Origin: JAZDPK01 sp043797615
GTDB lineage: Bacteria > Patescibacteriota > Patescibacteriia > UBA11705 > JABHMO01
Reading direction: 5' to 3'
DNA: 64,000 nt
Assembly: GCA_043797615.1 (NCBI GenBank)
Contig: JAZDPK010000030.1
Span: 1 to 64,000 of the forward strand
Positions 50,068 to 56,736 of this stretch are shown here, in pieces. Positions within the stretch are counted from its first letter, which is position 1; every line of letters starts with the position of its first letter. Below the pieces are notes generated by a model. It did not search any database, was not told the DNA's origin, and saw nothing but the letters and a program-made list of their open reading frames with translations. Position numbers and translations under genes: made by a program.

Positions 50068-50754
50068 TCATGGTTGTCCTGTTTTTTTAGATTGCTTTAT
50101 CGAACTGATCACTATAACAAATTCGCCTTTTTGTTTATCCTTAACTTGCTCAATCACTTCATCGATATTTCCGCGGTAAATCGACTCGAACACCTTCGTC
50201 ATTTCGCGGCAAACCACGATTTTGCGGTTTGAACCGATGTGATTTTTCAATTCAGTCAGATTTTTCAGAACGCGGTGCGGCGAATCGTAATAGCATACTG
50301 TCATGTCTGCATTTTCTATCGTTTCATAAAATTTCGTTTTGCCTTTGTGCGGAATAAAACCGAGGAATAAAAATTTATCCGTGGGCAAACCGGAAACCGA
50401 TAAGGCGGAAATCGCCGCGCACGGACCCGGAATCGGAATAATGTTAGCGCCGGATTGAAGCGCAATTTCCACGATTTTATTTCCCGGATCGGAAATGCCC
50501 GGCGTGCCCGCGTCCGTCGCGTAAGCGATTTGATTGAATTGATTTATTGATTTTTTGATTTCTTCTTCTCTTGAATGCTGGTGGAAACTGATCATCCTTT
50601 TGTTGACTTCATAATGCTTGAGTAATTTTCCCGTCTGCCGCGTGTCTTCGCAGAAAATAACGTCAACGCTTTTTAAAATTTCAATCGCTCTCAAAGTCAT
50701 GTCCTTGAGATTTCCGATCGGCGTCGCGACAATGTACAGATTTTTGTTTTCCAT
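50068..50754 (-). CDS. rsmI: 16S rRNA (cytidine-1402-2'-O)-methyltransferase
   Basis: A 228-residue SPOUT-unrelated tetrapyrrole-methylase-fold enzyme. LYIVATPIGNLKDMTLRAIEIL, CEDTRQTGKLL, ATDAGTPGISDPG and GFIPHKG are the family blocks. It modifies C1402 in the decoding centre. The segment EEEIKKSINQFNQ just before the ATDAGTPG block is coded by reiterated TTGATTT/TTTGATT words (50530-50565) also present in tatD. The stop codon lies inside a CCATGAACC/GGTTCATGG hairpin. Confidence 0.94.
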   Translation of the reverse strand: MENKNLYIVATPIGNLKDMTLRAIEILKSVDVIFCEDTRQTGKLLKHYEVNKRMISFHQHSREEEIKKSINQFNQIAYATDAGTPGISDPGNKIVEIALQSGANIIPIPGPCAAISALSVSGLPTDKFLFLGFIPHKGKTKFYETIENADMTVCYYDSPHRVLKNLTELKNHIGSNRKIVVCREMTKVFESIYRGNIDEVIEQVKDKQKGEFVIVISSIKQSKKTGQP

Positions 50755-50822
50755 AAAACAATATTATTGTAACGGAAAATTGCGAATTTGTCCATTTACC
50801 GACTAATGGATTGAAGTGAAAT

Positions 50823-50851
50823 TTGCGCTTTATTGATAATCGCGATATAAT
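50823..50851 (+). promoter_or_regulatory. Promoter of small RNA 1
   Basis: TTGCGC, 17 bp, TATAAT. Confidence 0.65.
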
Positions 50852-50857
50852 GTTTTT

Positions 50858-50941
50858 GCCTTTGAATTTCTTGCGGGATCAAGGTTCAGGGGCGTTCCCC
50901 ACATGCCCCGTTGGTAATTTCGCCGACGGGGCTCTTTTTTT
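50858..50941 (+). ncRNA. Candidate small RNA 1, about 84 nt
   Basis: Between a promoter (50823) and a terminator (GCCCCGT/ACGGGGC, then TCTTTTTTTT) there is no ORF. GGGGC upstream of the terminator can pair with the same GCCCC, so the RNA can fold in two mutually exclusive ways, like an attenuator or switch. It does not resemble 4.5S, 6S or tmRNA. Confidence 0.6.
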
Positions 50942-51006
50942 AATAAAAAATACTATCCACAAATGCCTTGCATATTATTTTTGCATAGCTGTCTTATAAT
51001 GATTTC

Positions 51007-51076
51007 GCTCACATAAACATGCGAAAACGCATTCGAAGCGCCTCGCTTTTGCGATGGAATGAGGCGCTTATTTTTT
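51007..51076 (+). ncRNA. Candidate small RNA 2, about 70 nt
   Basis: A TATAAT (50995-51000, weak -35) is followed by a small hairpin GCGAAAACGC and a perfect 9-bp terminator stem AAGCGCCTC/GAGGCGCTT with a 16-nt loop, then ATTTTTTA. No ORF. It sits directly upstream of the large RNA promoter. Confidence 0.55.
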
Positions 51077-51118
51077 ATTAATTTTAGATAAAAAATGTAT
51101 ATTTAATAATCAACGCTG

Positions 51119-51147
51119 TTGACAATATTTTAATTTTATGCTATACT
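51119..51147 (+). promoter_or_regulatory. Promoter of the large structured RNA
   Basis: TTGACA, exactly 17 bp, TATACT. The expected start is near 51154. CTATCCACA, a one-mismatch DnaA-box-like word, overlaps the end of the -10. Confidence 0.9.
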
Positions 51148-51402
51148 ATCCACATGTTCCTTAAAAATGGTCGGGTCGTTTATCCCGGCCGGGAAAACTG
51201 GGGCTGAAAAAGCGCCCCCAAAAAAACGGGGTCTGACCAGGCCCCACCTGCGAAGCGCCGCTTCGCTCGAGCTAATGGACTCCCGTTGTCAAAGGGAGAG
51301 GTCTCGAGCGCATGCGCCGCAAAAATCCTTAAACCGTCGGCCGATTCATTCGCATATTGCGATGAATCCAAGCCCCTACTAGTTAGAAAGGAGGAACAGG
51401 GA

Positions 51403-51435
51403 ATGAGTACGCTATATCCGTGTCCGTTTCTGTAG
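51403..51435 (+). CDS. Decapeptide ORF 1: MSTLYPCPFL
   Basis: ATG with AAGGAGG (51388-51394) 8 bp upstream, ten codons, TAG. Shares L-Y-P-x-P-F and exact length with ORF 2 although codons differ (CTA/CTT, CCG/CCA, TTT/TTC), which suggests selection on the peptide. GGAAC after the SD can pair with GTTTC at the ORF end, folding the ORF into a hairpin. Confidence 0.65.
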   Translation: MSTLYPCPFL

Positions 51436-51559
51436 TGACGATTTGTGTCGCGGCATGTTCAACCCGCCGAGCCAAATAAATCCGGGCGCATAATCCTACG
51501 CCAGCGCCCAACGCCTAAAACGGATTTCGGCCGGCACGACCTTAAGAAAGGAGGAACGG

Positions 51560-51592
51560 GTGGCATATCTTTATCCAGTTCCGTTCTACTAG
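51560..51592 (+). CDS. Decapeptide ORF 2: MAYLYPVPFY
   Basis: GTG with AAGGAGG (51548-51554) 5 bp upstream, ten codons, TAG. Here GGAAC pairs with GTTCC, so the hairpin is kept with a compensating change relative to ORF 1. A CGGC/GCCG hairpin follows both ORFs. Confidence 0.65.
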   Translation: MAYLYPVPFY

Positions 51593-51814
51593 CGTAGTGG
51601 TCGTGGGTGCGGCTGACAACCTGTAAAAGTTAGGCCGCGTTTATCAACCTCCTCAACAACGGGCGCAGGAGTTATTACTATGACGATGTAGTTACGAGGG
51701 CACCCGAATACAAGGAAAGACGCCGGGCAAAGGTGAAGTTCAGATCACCTTAATAACTGAACGGGCGCGAGACTTCGCGTCTGGCCATACTGGATAAGGC
51801 TTGAATCCAGCTCG

Positions 51815-51850
51815 ATCAGGAAGCGACACAGCTTGCCTGATTTCTTTTTT
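51815..51850 (+). terminator. Terminator of the large RNA
   Basis: ATCAGG-AAGC pairs with GCTT-(G)-CCTGAT, loop GACACA, then TTCTTTTTT. Confidence 0.9.
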
Positions 51851-51860
51851 AAAAAAATCC

Positions 51861-51894
51861 CACTATCATGCTCTATAGCATGATAGTGTTTTTT
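51861..51894. terminator. Second perfect hairpin terminator
   Basis: CACTATCATGC / GCATGATAGTG, loop of 6, then TTTTTTA; A-run on the other side. A degraded relative lies at 60559-60587. Confidence 0.85.
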
Positions 51895-51931
51895 ACTTTT
51901 AAGATTTCTGTTTTTATGCTACATTAAAAAC

Positions 51932-52810
51932 ATGAAATCCAAACGGAACAAAACCATTTTCGTTGTCTTGGAAGATTACAAGCGCTTCCCTATCTTAAAA
52001 TTAAACTCTAAATTCCAGGCTCTAAATTCTAAACAAATTAAAAATTCAAAATCTAAAATACAAAATCAAATCTTTTTCGGCGATTCATTGAGAGAAATGA
52101 AAAAATTGCCGAAAGGGAGCATTGATTTAACCGTAACCGATCCGCCGTACACGATTAAACGCGATTTCGGCAAAGGCACAATCAATACCGATTTAAACAA
52201 TTTCACTGCCTGGTGCGAACGATGGATTGCGGAATGCGCCAGATTATTAAAGAAGAGCGGCTCGATTTACATTTGCATAAACTGGGAAGCGTCGTCGATT
52301 GTTGAGGAAATATTGAAAAAATATTTTATTATTCAAAACCGGATAACCTGGAAGCGCGACAAAGGCCGCGGCGCCAAGCGAAATTGGAAAAACAACCTGG
52401 AAGACATCTGGTTCGCCACGAAATCGAACGATTACACTTTCAATTTAAGCGACGTTAAAATAGAAAAACCGGTCATCGCGCCGTATGTCGACGAGCGCGG
52501 CAATCCGAAGGACTGGAAAATCGTTGACGGCAAAAAAATCCGCCTCACCCATCCGTCGAACATCTGGACCGACCTGGTCGTGCCTTTCTGGTCCATGCCG
52601 GAAAACACCGAGCATCCCACGCAAAAGCCGGAAAAATTAATCGAAAGAATAATCCTCGCAAGTTCGAACAAAGGCGACTTAGTATTCGACCCGTTCATTG
52701 GCTCGGGCACCACCGCGGTCGTCGCGAAAAAACTGGGCCGGAATTATCTGGGGTTTGAAATTGAAAAAAAATTTTATATTTTAACGCAGAAACGGTTGGC
52801 TTCGATTTAA
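51932..52810 (+). CDS. Orphan DNA methyltransferase, beta-type (N6-adenine or N4-cytosine)
   Basis: A 292-residue site-specific DNA methyltransferase. DPPY at 70-73 (motif IV) precedes FIGSG at 255-259 (motif I), the beta order. HPTQKPEKLIERII and LVFDPFIGSGTTAVVAKKLGR are typical. The target-recognition region lies between. No restriction gene is adjacent, so it may be regulatory or anti-restriction. Residues about 22-46 (LKLNSKFQALNSKQIKNSKS...) are coded by the CTAAATTCTAAA-type repeat, so the true start may lie downstream or the repeat has extended the N-terminus. No SD at 51932. Confidence 0.9.
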   Translation: MKSKRNKTIFVVLEDYKRFPILKLNSKFQALNSKQIKNSKSKIQNQIFFGDSLREMKKLPKGSIDLTVTDPPYTIKRDFGKGTINTDLNNFTAWCERWIAECARLLKKSGSIYICINWEASSIVEEILKKYFIIQNRITWKRDKGRGAKRNWKNNLEDIWFATKSNDYTFNLSDVKIEKPVIAPYVDERGNPKDWKIVDGKKIRLTHPSNIWTDLVVPFWSMPENTEHPTQKPEKLIERIILASSNKGDLVFDPFIGSGTTAVVAKKLGRNYLGFEIEKKFYILTQKRLASI

Positions 52811-52812
52811 TA

Positions 52813-52841
52813 TTGACAATTAACTTTAAAAAGTTTAACAT
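52813..52841 (+). promoter_or_regulatory. rdgB promoter
   Basis: TTGACA, 17 bp, TAACAT, just after the methyltransferase stop. Confidence 0.82.
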
Positions 52842-52873
52842 AATTCCATTGTTCATTAACGCGGAGGAATAAT

Positions 52874-53464
52874 ATGAAACTTTTAATCGCCACGTACAAT
52901 CAAGGAAAGTTAAAAGATTACAAAAATCTTCTCAAAGATTATCCGCTGGAAATCGTCTCGCTTGATGACGAGAAAATTACCGACGACATCGAGGAAAACG
53001 GCCAGACATTCGAGGAAAACTCCCTATTGAAAGCCAGATTTTTCTGCAAGCTGGCAAATATGCCGACTTTAGCCGACGATGGCGGGCTGGTAATTGACGT
53101 TCTTAACGGCGAACCGGGCGTGCACAGCCGGCGCTGGAAAGGATATCGCATGACCGACCAGGAAATGGTCGATTATGCTCTTGAGCGCATGCAAGGCATC
53201 CAGCGAGAACAACGAACAGCACGCATGGTGGCGGTTTTATCTCTTGTTTTCCCGGATGGACGCGAATTTCAAAGCAAAGCGGCAATCGAGGGAATAATTT
53301 CCGAAAAGCAGGAAACGGCGATCATGCAGGGGTACCCGTTTCGGTCGATCTTTTTCGTCAAGGAACTGGGAAAAATTTTCACGGATTTGACAGAAGAGGA
53401 ACACGACCGAATCAACCACCGGATTCCGGCGATCAAAGAGCTTTCGAAGCATTTCATGGAATGA
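52874..53464 (+). CDS. rdgB: Non-canonical purine NTP pyrophosphatase (RdgB/HAM1 family)
   Basis: A 196-residue enzyme that hydrolyses ITP/XTP and keeps them out of DNA. LIATYNQGKLKDYKNLL, GQTFEENSLLKARF and ADDGGLVIDVLNGEPGVHSRRW (T/S-x-x-x-x-K, catalytic Asp pair) match the family. The C-terminal PFRSIFFV...E-x-D-R-I-NHR end fits. GGAGG precedes the ATG; promoter and terminator make it monocistronic. Confidence 0.92.
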   Translation: MKLLIATYNQGKLKDYKNLLKDYPLEIVSLDDEKITDDIEENGQTFEENSLLKARFFCKLANMPTLADDGGLVIDVLNGEPGVHSRRWKGYRMTDQEMVDYALERMQGIQREQRTARMVAVLSLVFPDGREFQSKAAIEGIISEKQETAIMQGYPFRSIFFVKELGKIFTDLTEEEHDRINHRIPAIKELSKHFME

Positions 53465-53468
53465 AAAC

Positions 53469-53500
53469 AATAAGCGTTCGCAAACGGACGCTTATTTTAA
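53469..53500. terminator. Bidirectional terminator between rdgB and the TrpR-like gene
   Basis: AATAAGCGT / ACGCTTATT stem, TTAATTT on plus. Confidence 0.82.
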
Positions 53501-53821
53501 TTTAGAATTTTTATTTTTTTTAACGCTTATCGCCAACTTATAACCGTTTCGCCCGAAGTTTACCCAGCGTTCAATCCGCGATATTGTCGATTTTCCGCAT
53601 CGCATAAGCGCTTTGATGTCATCATATGTCATCCCGTCAATCAACTTTTCCGCGATAAGCAAGCGTCGAACAAGCATCGTCCTTTCATTACGATTTAATA
53701 AATCTTTCAAAAAGTTTTTCATTTCCTGCTTAGACTTTAATCGAAACAGAATGTCGCATAAAATATCGAGAAGATCTTCTTGCGTTTTATACGGCAAACG
53801 CTTTTCATTATACTTTGACAT
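53492..53821 (-). CDS. TrpR / YerC-YecD-like DNA-binding protein
   Basis: A 109-residue protein (start MSKYNEKRLPYKTQEDLL). LLNRNERTMLVRRLLIAEKLIDGMTYDDIKALMRCGKSTISRIERWVNFG matches the TrpR-superfamily HTH of YerC/YecD proteins (R-r-l-x-i-A-x-x-L-x-x-G-x-t-Y-x-x-I-x-x-x-x-x-x-S-x-x-T-I-S-R). The ligand is unknown. An alternative ATG at 53839 lies inside a 28-bp perfect palindrome (53831-53858); the palindrome is a likely operator, so the start at 53821 is preferred. The basic tail (VKKNKNSKLK) may add DNA contacts. Confidence 0.82.
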   Translation of the reverse strand: MSKYNEKRLPYKTQEDLLDILCDILFRLKSKQEMKNFLKDLLNRNERTMLVRRLLIAEKLIDGMTYDDIKALMRCGKSTISRIERWVNFGRNGYKLAISVKKNKNSKLK

Positions 53822-53830
53822 AATTTTATT

Positions 53831-53858
53831 TAGTCCCATAGTCTGGACTATGGGACTA
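53831..53858. promoter_or_regulatory. 28-bp palindrome at the TrpR-like gene (likely operator)
   Basis: TAGTCCCATAGTC, 2 bp, GACTATGGGACTA: perfect 13-bp arms. It has no U tract on either strand, so an operator fits better than a terminator. Confidence 0.7.
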
Positions 53859-53869
53859 TGCGTTAATTA

Positions 53870-54310
53870 TTATCTCATGAAATTTTTCACCTTGTCATAC
53901 CACCCACTCACCGTTTCAAACATGGTTTTCGCCTTGTTGTATTGCTCCTGGATATTTTTCACGTTCGCCGCGGTTTCATTGTACAAATTCGTTCCTTGAT
54001 CAATGCTGGTGTTCAACTCACGTGTTACTTGCGGCAATGTCGCGTTCATCTGCGCTTTTTTGTCGTAATAATCATTGACAACATCGCTTTTGATGCTGGA
54101 GACGAAAAAATAAATAATGTAGCCGCAAATGCCGATTACCAAGACCAAAGCGACGCAGCAATAAATCCGCGCCCGCTTTTTCGGGCGATGCTCAAACAGC
54201 TCGCCTTGAGGTCTTAAGACTTTTAATTCGGCGCGCTTCGCTTCGACATATTCCTTGTTCAATCTGGCCAATTCCAAATCTTCCTCGATTTTGCGGTTTG
54301 AATGCTCCAT
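53870..54310 (-). CDS. Hypothetical single-span membrane protein with coiled coil
   Basis: A 146-residue protein. A charged N-terminal helix (about 1-45) precedes one transmembrane helix (IYCCVALVLVIGICGYIIYFF), then a helical, heptad-like extracytoplasmic tail. Not recognised. It lies between the translin-like gene and the TrpR-like gene on the same strand. Confidence 0.68.
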   Translation of the reverse strand: MEHSNRKIEEDLELARLNKEYVEAKRAELKVLRPQGELFEHRPKKRARIYCCVALVLVIGICGYIIYFFVSSIKSDVVNDYYDKKAQMNATLPQVTRELNTSIDQGTNLYNETAANVKNIQEQYNKAKTMFETVSGWYDKVKNFMR

Positions 54311-54443
54311 ATTTTAAAATTCTAATATCTAAACTCTAAATTCTAAATAAGCATAAAATCTAAAATTAAAAACTTAAAATTATTTTGGATTTTAAAATTT
54401 GAATTTCGAATTTATTTAGAATTTAGTATTTAGAACTTAGAGT
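54311..54443. repeat. CTAAATT-word inverted repeat
   Basis: Words TCTAAAC, TCTAAATTC and TCTAAAATT on the left face TTTAGAATTTAG-type words on the right. The 34 bp at 54408-54441 recur identically at 58922-58955, in both places next to the stop codon of a minus-strand gene. Confidence 0.85.
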
Positions 54444-55022
54444 TTAGATTTTTTCTCTAATGCTAATGTCGTAAATGATCGATTCGGCTTTTTGCAGATG
54501 CTTTTTCGCTTGATCGAATTTCGTGCGCAGATATCCGACAAAATTGATTTGCATTAATTCATGAATAATATCGTTGATCGCCTCGTTCGCCAGCCGCACT
54601 TCTTTGACTTTATTTTTCGTTGTCAAAGAAATCATTTTGCGCACGATTTCGCCGCAAACGTCGGACAAACCGCCGATGTATTCGTCGAATTCGATTCTAA
54701 AATCCTTGATTTCAGAGAGTTCCTTGTTTTCGCAAAAATCCAGGAACAACTTCGCCTCCGTGAATTCCTCGATGCTCGCTTTCCACGATCCTTCGCCGCG
54801 CAAACGGGCTTCCTTGCCGAATTTCTTGTCGAGTTCGATCAAAATCGCTTTCGCGCCTGCCAATTTTTCGTTCGCTTCCTTCAAATCGTCGCGCTGCAAA
54901 GCGAAAATCGCCTGTTTCGAAAGATGCTGCGCTTTGGCGCTTTCCGCGATAATCACCCATCGGCTCTTGTCCAATTCGGTCTGCTGCAAAAACACGTTTT
55001 GCCAGAATTTTTTGTCGATCAT
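54444..55022 (-). CDS. Translin family protein (archaeal-type)
   Basis: A 192-residue all-helical protein. LSKQAIFALQRDDLKEANEKLAGAK, LRGEGSWKASIEEFTEAKLF, FDEYIGGLSDVCGEIVRKMI and LRTKFDQAKKHLQKAESIIYDISI match the translin/TRAX pattern of archaeal homologues. The family forms octameric RNA/DNA-binding or RNase assemblies (C3PO in eukaryotes). ATG 55022 is chosen because the upstream ORF extension is coded by a word repeat. The gene follows mltG. Confidence 0.82.
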   Translation of the reverse strand: MIDKKFWQNVFLQQTELDKSRWVIIAESAKAQHLSKQAIFALQRDDLKEANEKLAGAKAILIELDKKFGKEARLRGEGSWKASIEEFTEAKLFLDFCENKELSEIKDFRIEFDEYIGGLSDVCGEIVRKMISLTTKNKVKEVRLANEAINDIIHELMQINFVGYLRTKFDQAKKHLQKAESIIYDISIREKI

Positions 55023-55135
55023 ATGATAATAATGGTTAAAAAGGCGATATAAGGCAATAAAGGGCAAATAAGGCATACACGAAAAATTTCGTTTCGCCAT
55101 ATTCTGCCTTTTTTCGCCCTGTCATCCCCCTTCTT
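55023..55135. repeat. AAGGC-word inverted repeat between mltG and the translin gene
   Basis: AAGGCGATATAAGGCAATAA and GGGCAAATAAGGCAT on the left; TCTGCCTTTTTTCGCCCT on the right. The word recurs near 63620. Confidence 0.7.
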
Positions 55136-56140
55136 TTATAAATATTTATACTTGTTTTTCAAATGCTCGTCGTATGTCGCGCCGAAATACGCTTTTCCGT
55201 CAGGCGTGGTTAAAAAATACCAATAAGTCGTCAGCCCAGGATAAATCACCGCCTTGATCGCCTCAATGCTCGGATTGCAGATCGGACCAGGCGGCAAACC
55301 TTTGTATTTATACGTATTATACAAACTGTCGACTTTCGTGTCGTCCAAACTTGGCGAAGCCAGTCCTTTTTTTGTAATGTAATTGACTGTGGCGTCGGAC
55401 TGCAAAGCCATGCCGATTTTCAATCTTTTTTGAAATATTCCCGCGACAATCTGCCGGTTTTCATATCCGGAAATTTCTTTTTCAACGATGCTCGCCAATA
55501 TTACAACTTCAAAAATCGATTTTTTCTGCCGCTTGATCTCCTGCCGCAGTTCCGGCGTCAGCTTGTCGCTGAAATTATCCAGCATTTTTTTGGCGATCGC
55601 TTCGGCGTCGGCTTGGCGGTAAACGCGGTAGGTGTCCGGATAAAAATAACCTTGCAAACTCGCGCCGCTCGCCCGATCGAGAACAAGCGGATAATCAAAG
55701 CTGTTATAATCATTTGAATATTCGACGAAATCGTTTTTTTGAATCAGTCCTTGCTTGGCCAAATAAGCGTCGATATCCTGGTCAGTCCAACCTTCCAATA
55801 TTTTAATCTCCGCTTCCCTGTTCAAATCGCGCTGTCCGATTAAAGCGTCTACCAACTGTTTAACGCTCATGTCCGTGCGCAAATCGTAAACCCCGTCGAA
55901 AAATTTGGCGCGGTAGCCATTCAGCCAAACATATATTTTGAACAAATTCGGTTTTTTCAAAAAGCCTTGGCACTGGAGATTTTTCGCGATGTCGCCGACG
56001 CCCTGGCCTTTTTCAATGCTAAAATCCTTGGCGCCGAGCGGATTGTCGTTCGCTTCCCTTGTTTCAATTTGGATGGCTGCATAGATTATGGCGAACAAAA
56101 TCATTAATAAAACGAATGCCTTAATCAGCGTTTTTTTCAT
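55136..56140 (-). CDS. mltG: Endolytic murein transglycosylase MltG
   Basis: A 334-residue inner-membrane lytic transglycosylase that may end glycan-strand growth. N-terminal helix (FVLLMILFAIIYAAIQI), then a LysM-like part (FSIEKGQGVGDIAKNLQ) and the catalytic YceG domain with VVILASIVEKEISGYENRQIVAGIFQKRL (catalytic Glu) and LQSDATVNYI...YNTYKYKGLPPGPICNP. Length is normal. Confidence 0.94.
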   Translation of the reverse strand: MKKTLIKAFVLLMILFAIIYAAIQIETREANDNPLGAKDFSIEKGQGVGDIAKNLQCQGFLKKPNLFKIYVWLNGYRAKFFDGVYDLRTDMSVKQLVDALIGQRDLNREAEIKILEGWTDQDIDAYLAKQGLIQKNDFVEYSNDYNSFDYPLVLDRASGASLQGYFYPDTYRVYRQADAEAIAKKMLDNFSDKLTPELRQEIKRQKKSIFEVVILASIVEKEISGYENRQIVAGIFQKRLKIGMALQSDATVNYITKKGLASPSLDDTKVDSLYNTYKYKGLPPGPICNPSIEAIKAVIYPGLTTYWYFLTTPDGKAYFGATYDEHLKNKYKYL

Positions 56141-56197
56141 AAAATTCAGTTTTGATTCGACTTGTTAATCTTTCGATAATTATGAAGAATGGCGCGC

Positions 56198-56226
56198 TTG
56201 ACAAATCTATTTATATCAAATAAGAT
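56198..56226 (+). promoter_or_regulatory. Promoter of the 56284 gene
   Basis: TTGACA, 17 bp, TAAGAT. Confidence 0.82.
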
Positions 56227-56283
56227 GTGTTTATACAAATTGTTCATTAACACCAGTTGTCATACTGGAAAAGGAGGAAAACC

Positions 56284-56640
56284 ATGCGCGCGTTTTTTCA
56301 GGAAAAGGAAATCGGAACATTCAAAATACCGAACAATAGGAAATTGATTTACATTCCAGATCTGAATATTTCCATCGACTATACTGATGACGACATTACG
56401 GTGTCAAAAGAAATCGGTGTTTTCGTAATGGCTCCCCTCTTTCATAACTTTCCCGATGAAATAATCCGGAAAGCGCAAACTATTCTCCGCTACAATGAAG
56501 AAATGGAAATTTTCTACACTCCCGCATTGGCGACCGAACGCCACGAAGCGCGCGAAACGCTGAAAACCATGCTTCTTCACTTTCTCGCGAACGAAATGAT
56601 TGAATCCTTGAAGGAAAAAGAACGGCTGAAAAAGCAATAA
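56284..56640 (+). CDS. Hypothetical protein, 118 aa
   Basis: Not recognised. Beta-strand start (GTFKIPNNRKLIYIPDLNISIDY), acidic stretch, then a helical basic end (NEMIESLKEKERLKKQ). AAAGGAGG fixes ATG 56284; the upstream in-frame GTG-like start has none. Single-gene unit with own promoter and terminator. Confidence 0.7.
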   Translation: MRAFFQEKEIGTFKIPNNRKLIYIPDLNISIDYTDDDITVSKEIGVFVMAPLFHNFPDEIIRKAQTILRYNEEMEIFYTPALATERHEARETLKTMLLHFLANEMIESLKEKERLKKQ

Positions 56641-56646
56641 CCATCC

Positions 56647-56686
56647 AAACTCCCATCGCCCAACGTAGCCGGTGGGAGTTTTTGAT
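56647..56686 (+). terminator. Terminator of the 56284 gene
   Basis: AAACTCCCA / TGGGAGTTT, TTTGATTT follows. Confidence 0.82.
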
Positions 56687-56736
56687 TTAAATGACATTAT
56701 AGGATACAATATGCTTATAAATTAACCTCCAAAATT

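Larger units (their letters stand above)
51154..51850 (+). ncRNA. Large structured RNA (about 0.7 kb) carrying two decapeptide ORFs
   Basis: A perfect promoter and an intrinsic terminator define a transcript with no long ORF. Helices in order include GGTCGGG/CCCGGCC, GGGGC/GCCCC, GGGGTCT/AGGCCCC, GCGAAGC/GCTTCGC, GCTCGAG/CTCGAGC, GATTCAT/ATGAATC, AAATCCG/CGGATTT enclosing GGGCGC/GCGCCC, and GCGGC/GCCGC. An H-type pseudoknot follows (AGGTGA 51731-36 with TCACCT 51745-50; GTTCAG 51738-43 with CTGAAC 51757-62), then CTGGAT/ATCCAG. CCTCCT (51648-51653) can pair with either internal SD. The sequence lacks tmRNA, RNase P, SRP and group I/II landmarks. Confidence 0.8.

Noticed and set aside
50951..51152. 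Replication origin from DnaA-box-like words
   Set aside because: CTATCCACA (50951, 51144) and single boxes at 24302 and 31558 are isolated; no cluster, dnaA or dnaN is nearby.
51680..51691. Third micro-ORF (ATG ACG ATG TAG) in the large RNA
   Set aside because: Only three codons, with a weaker AGGAG and no similarity to the two decapeptides; probably chance.
51154..51850. tmRNA or RNase P RNA
   Set aside because: AAGGAAAGACGCCGGGC (51713-51729) resembles the RNase P GAGGAAAGTCCGGGC block, and GGCTTGAATCC resembles a T-loop. However, too little sequence follows for the RNase P core, there is no tmRNA tag ending in ALAA, no acceptor stem and no CCA-type end.
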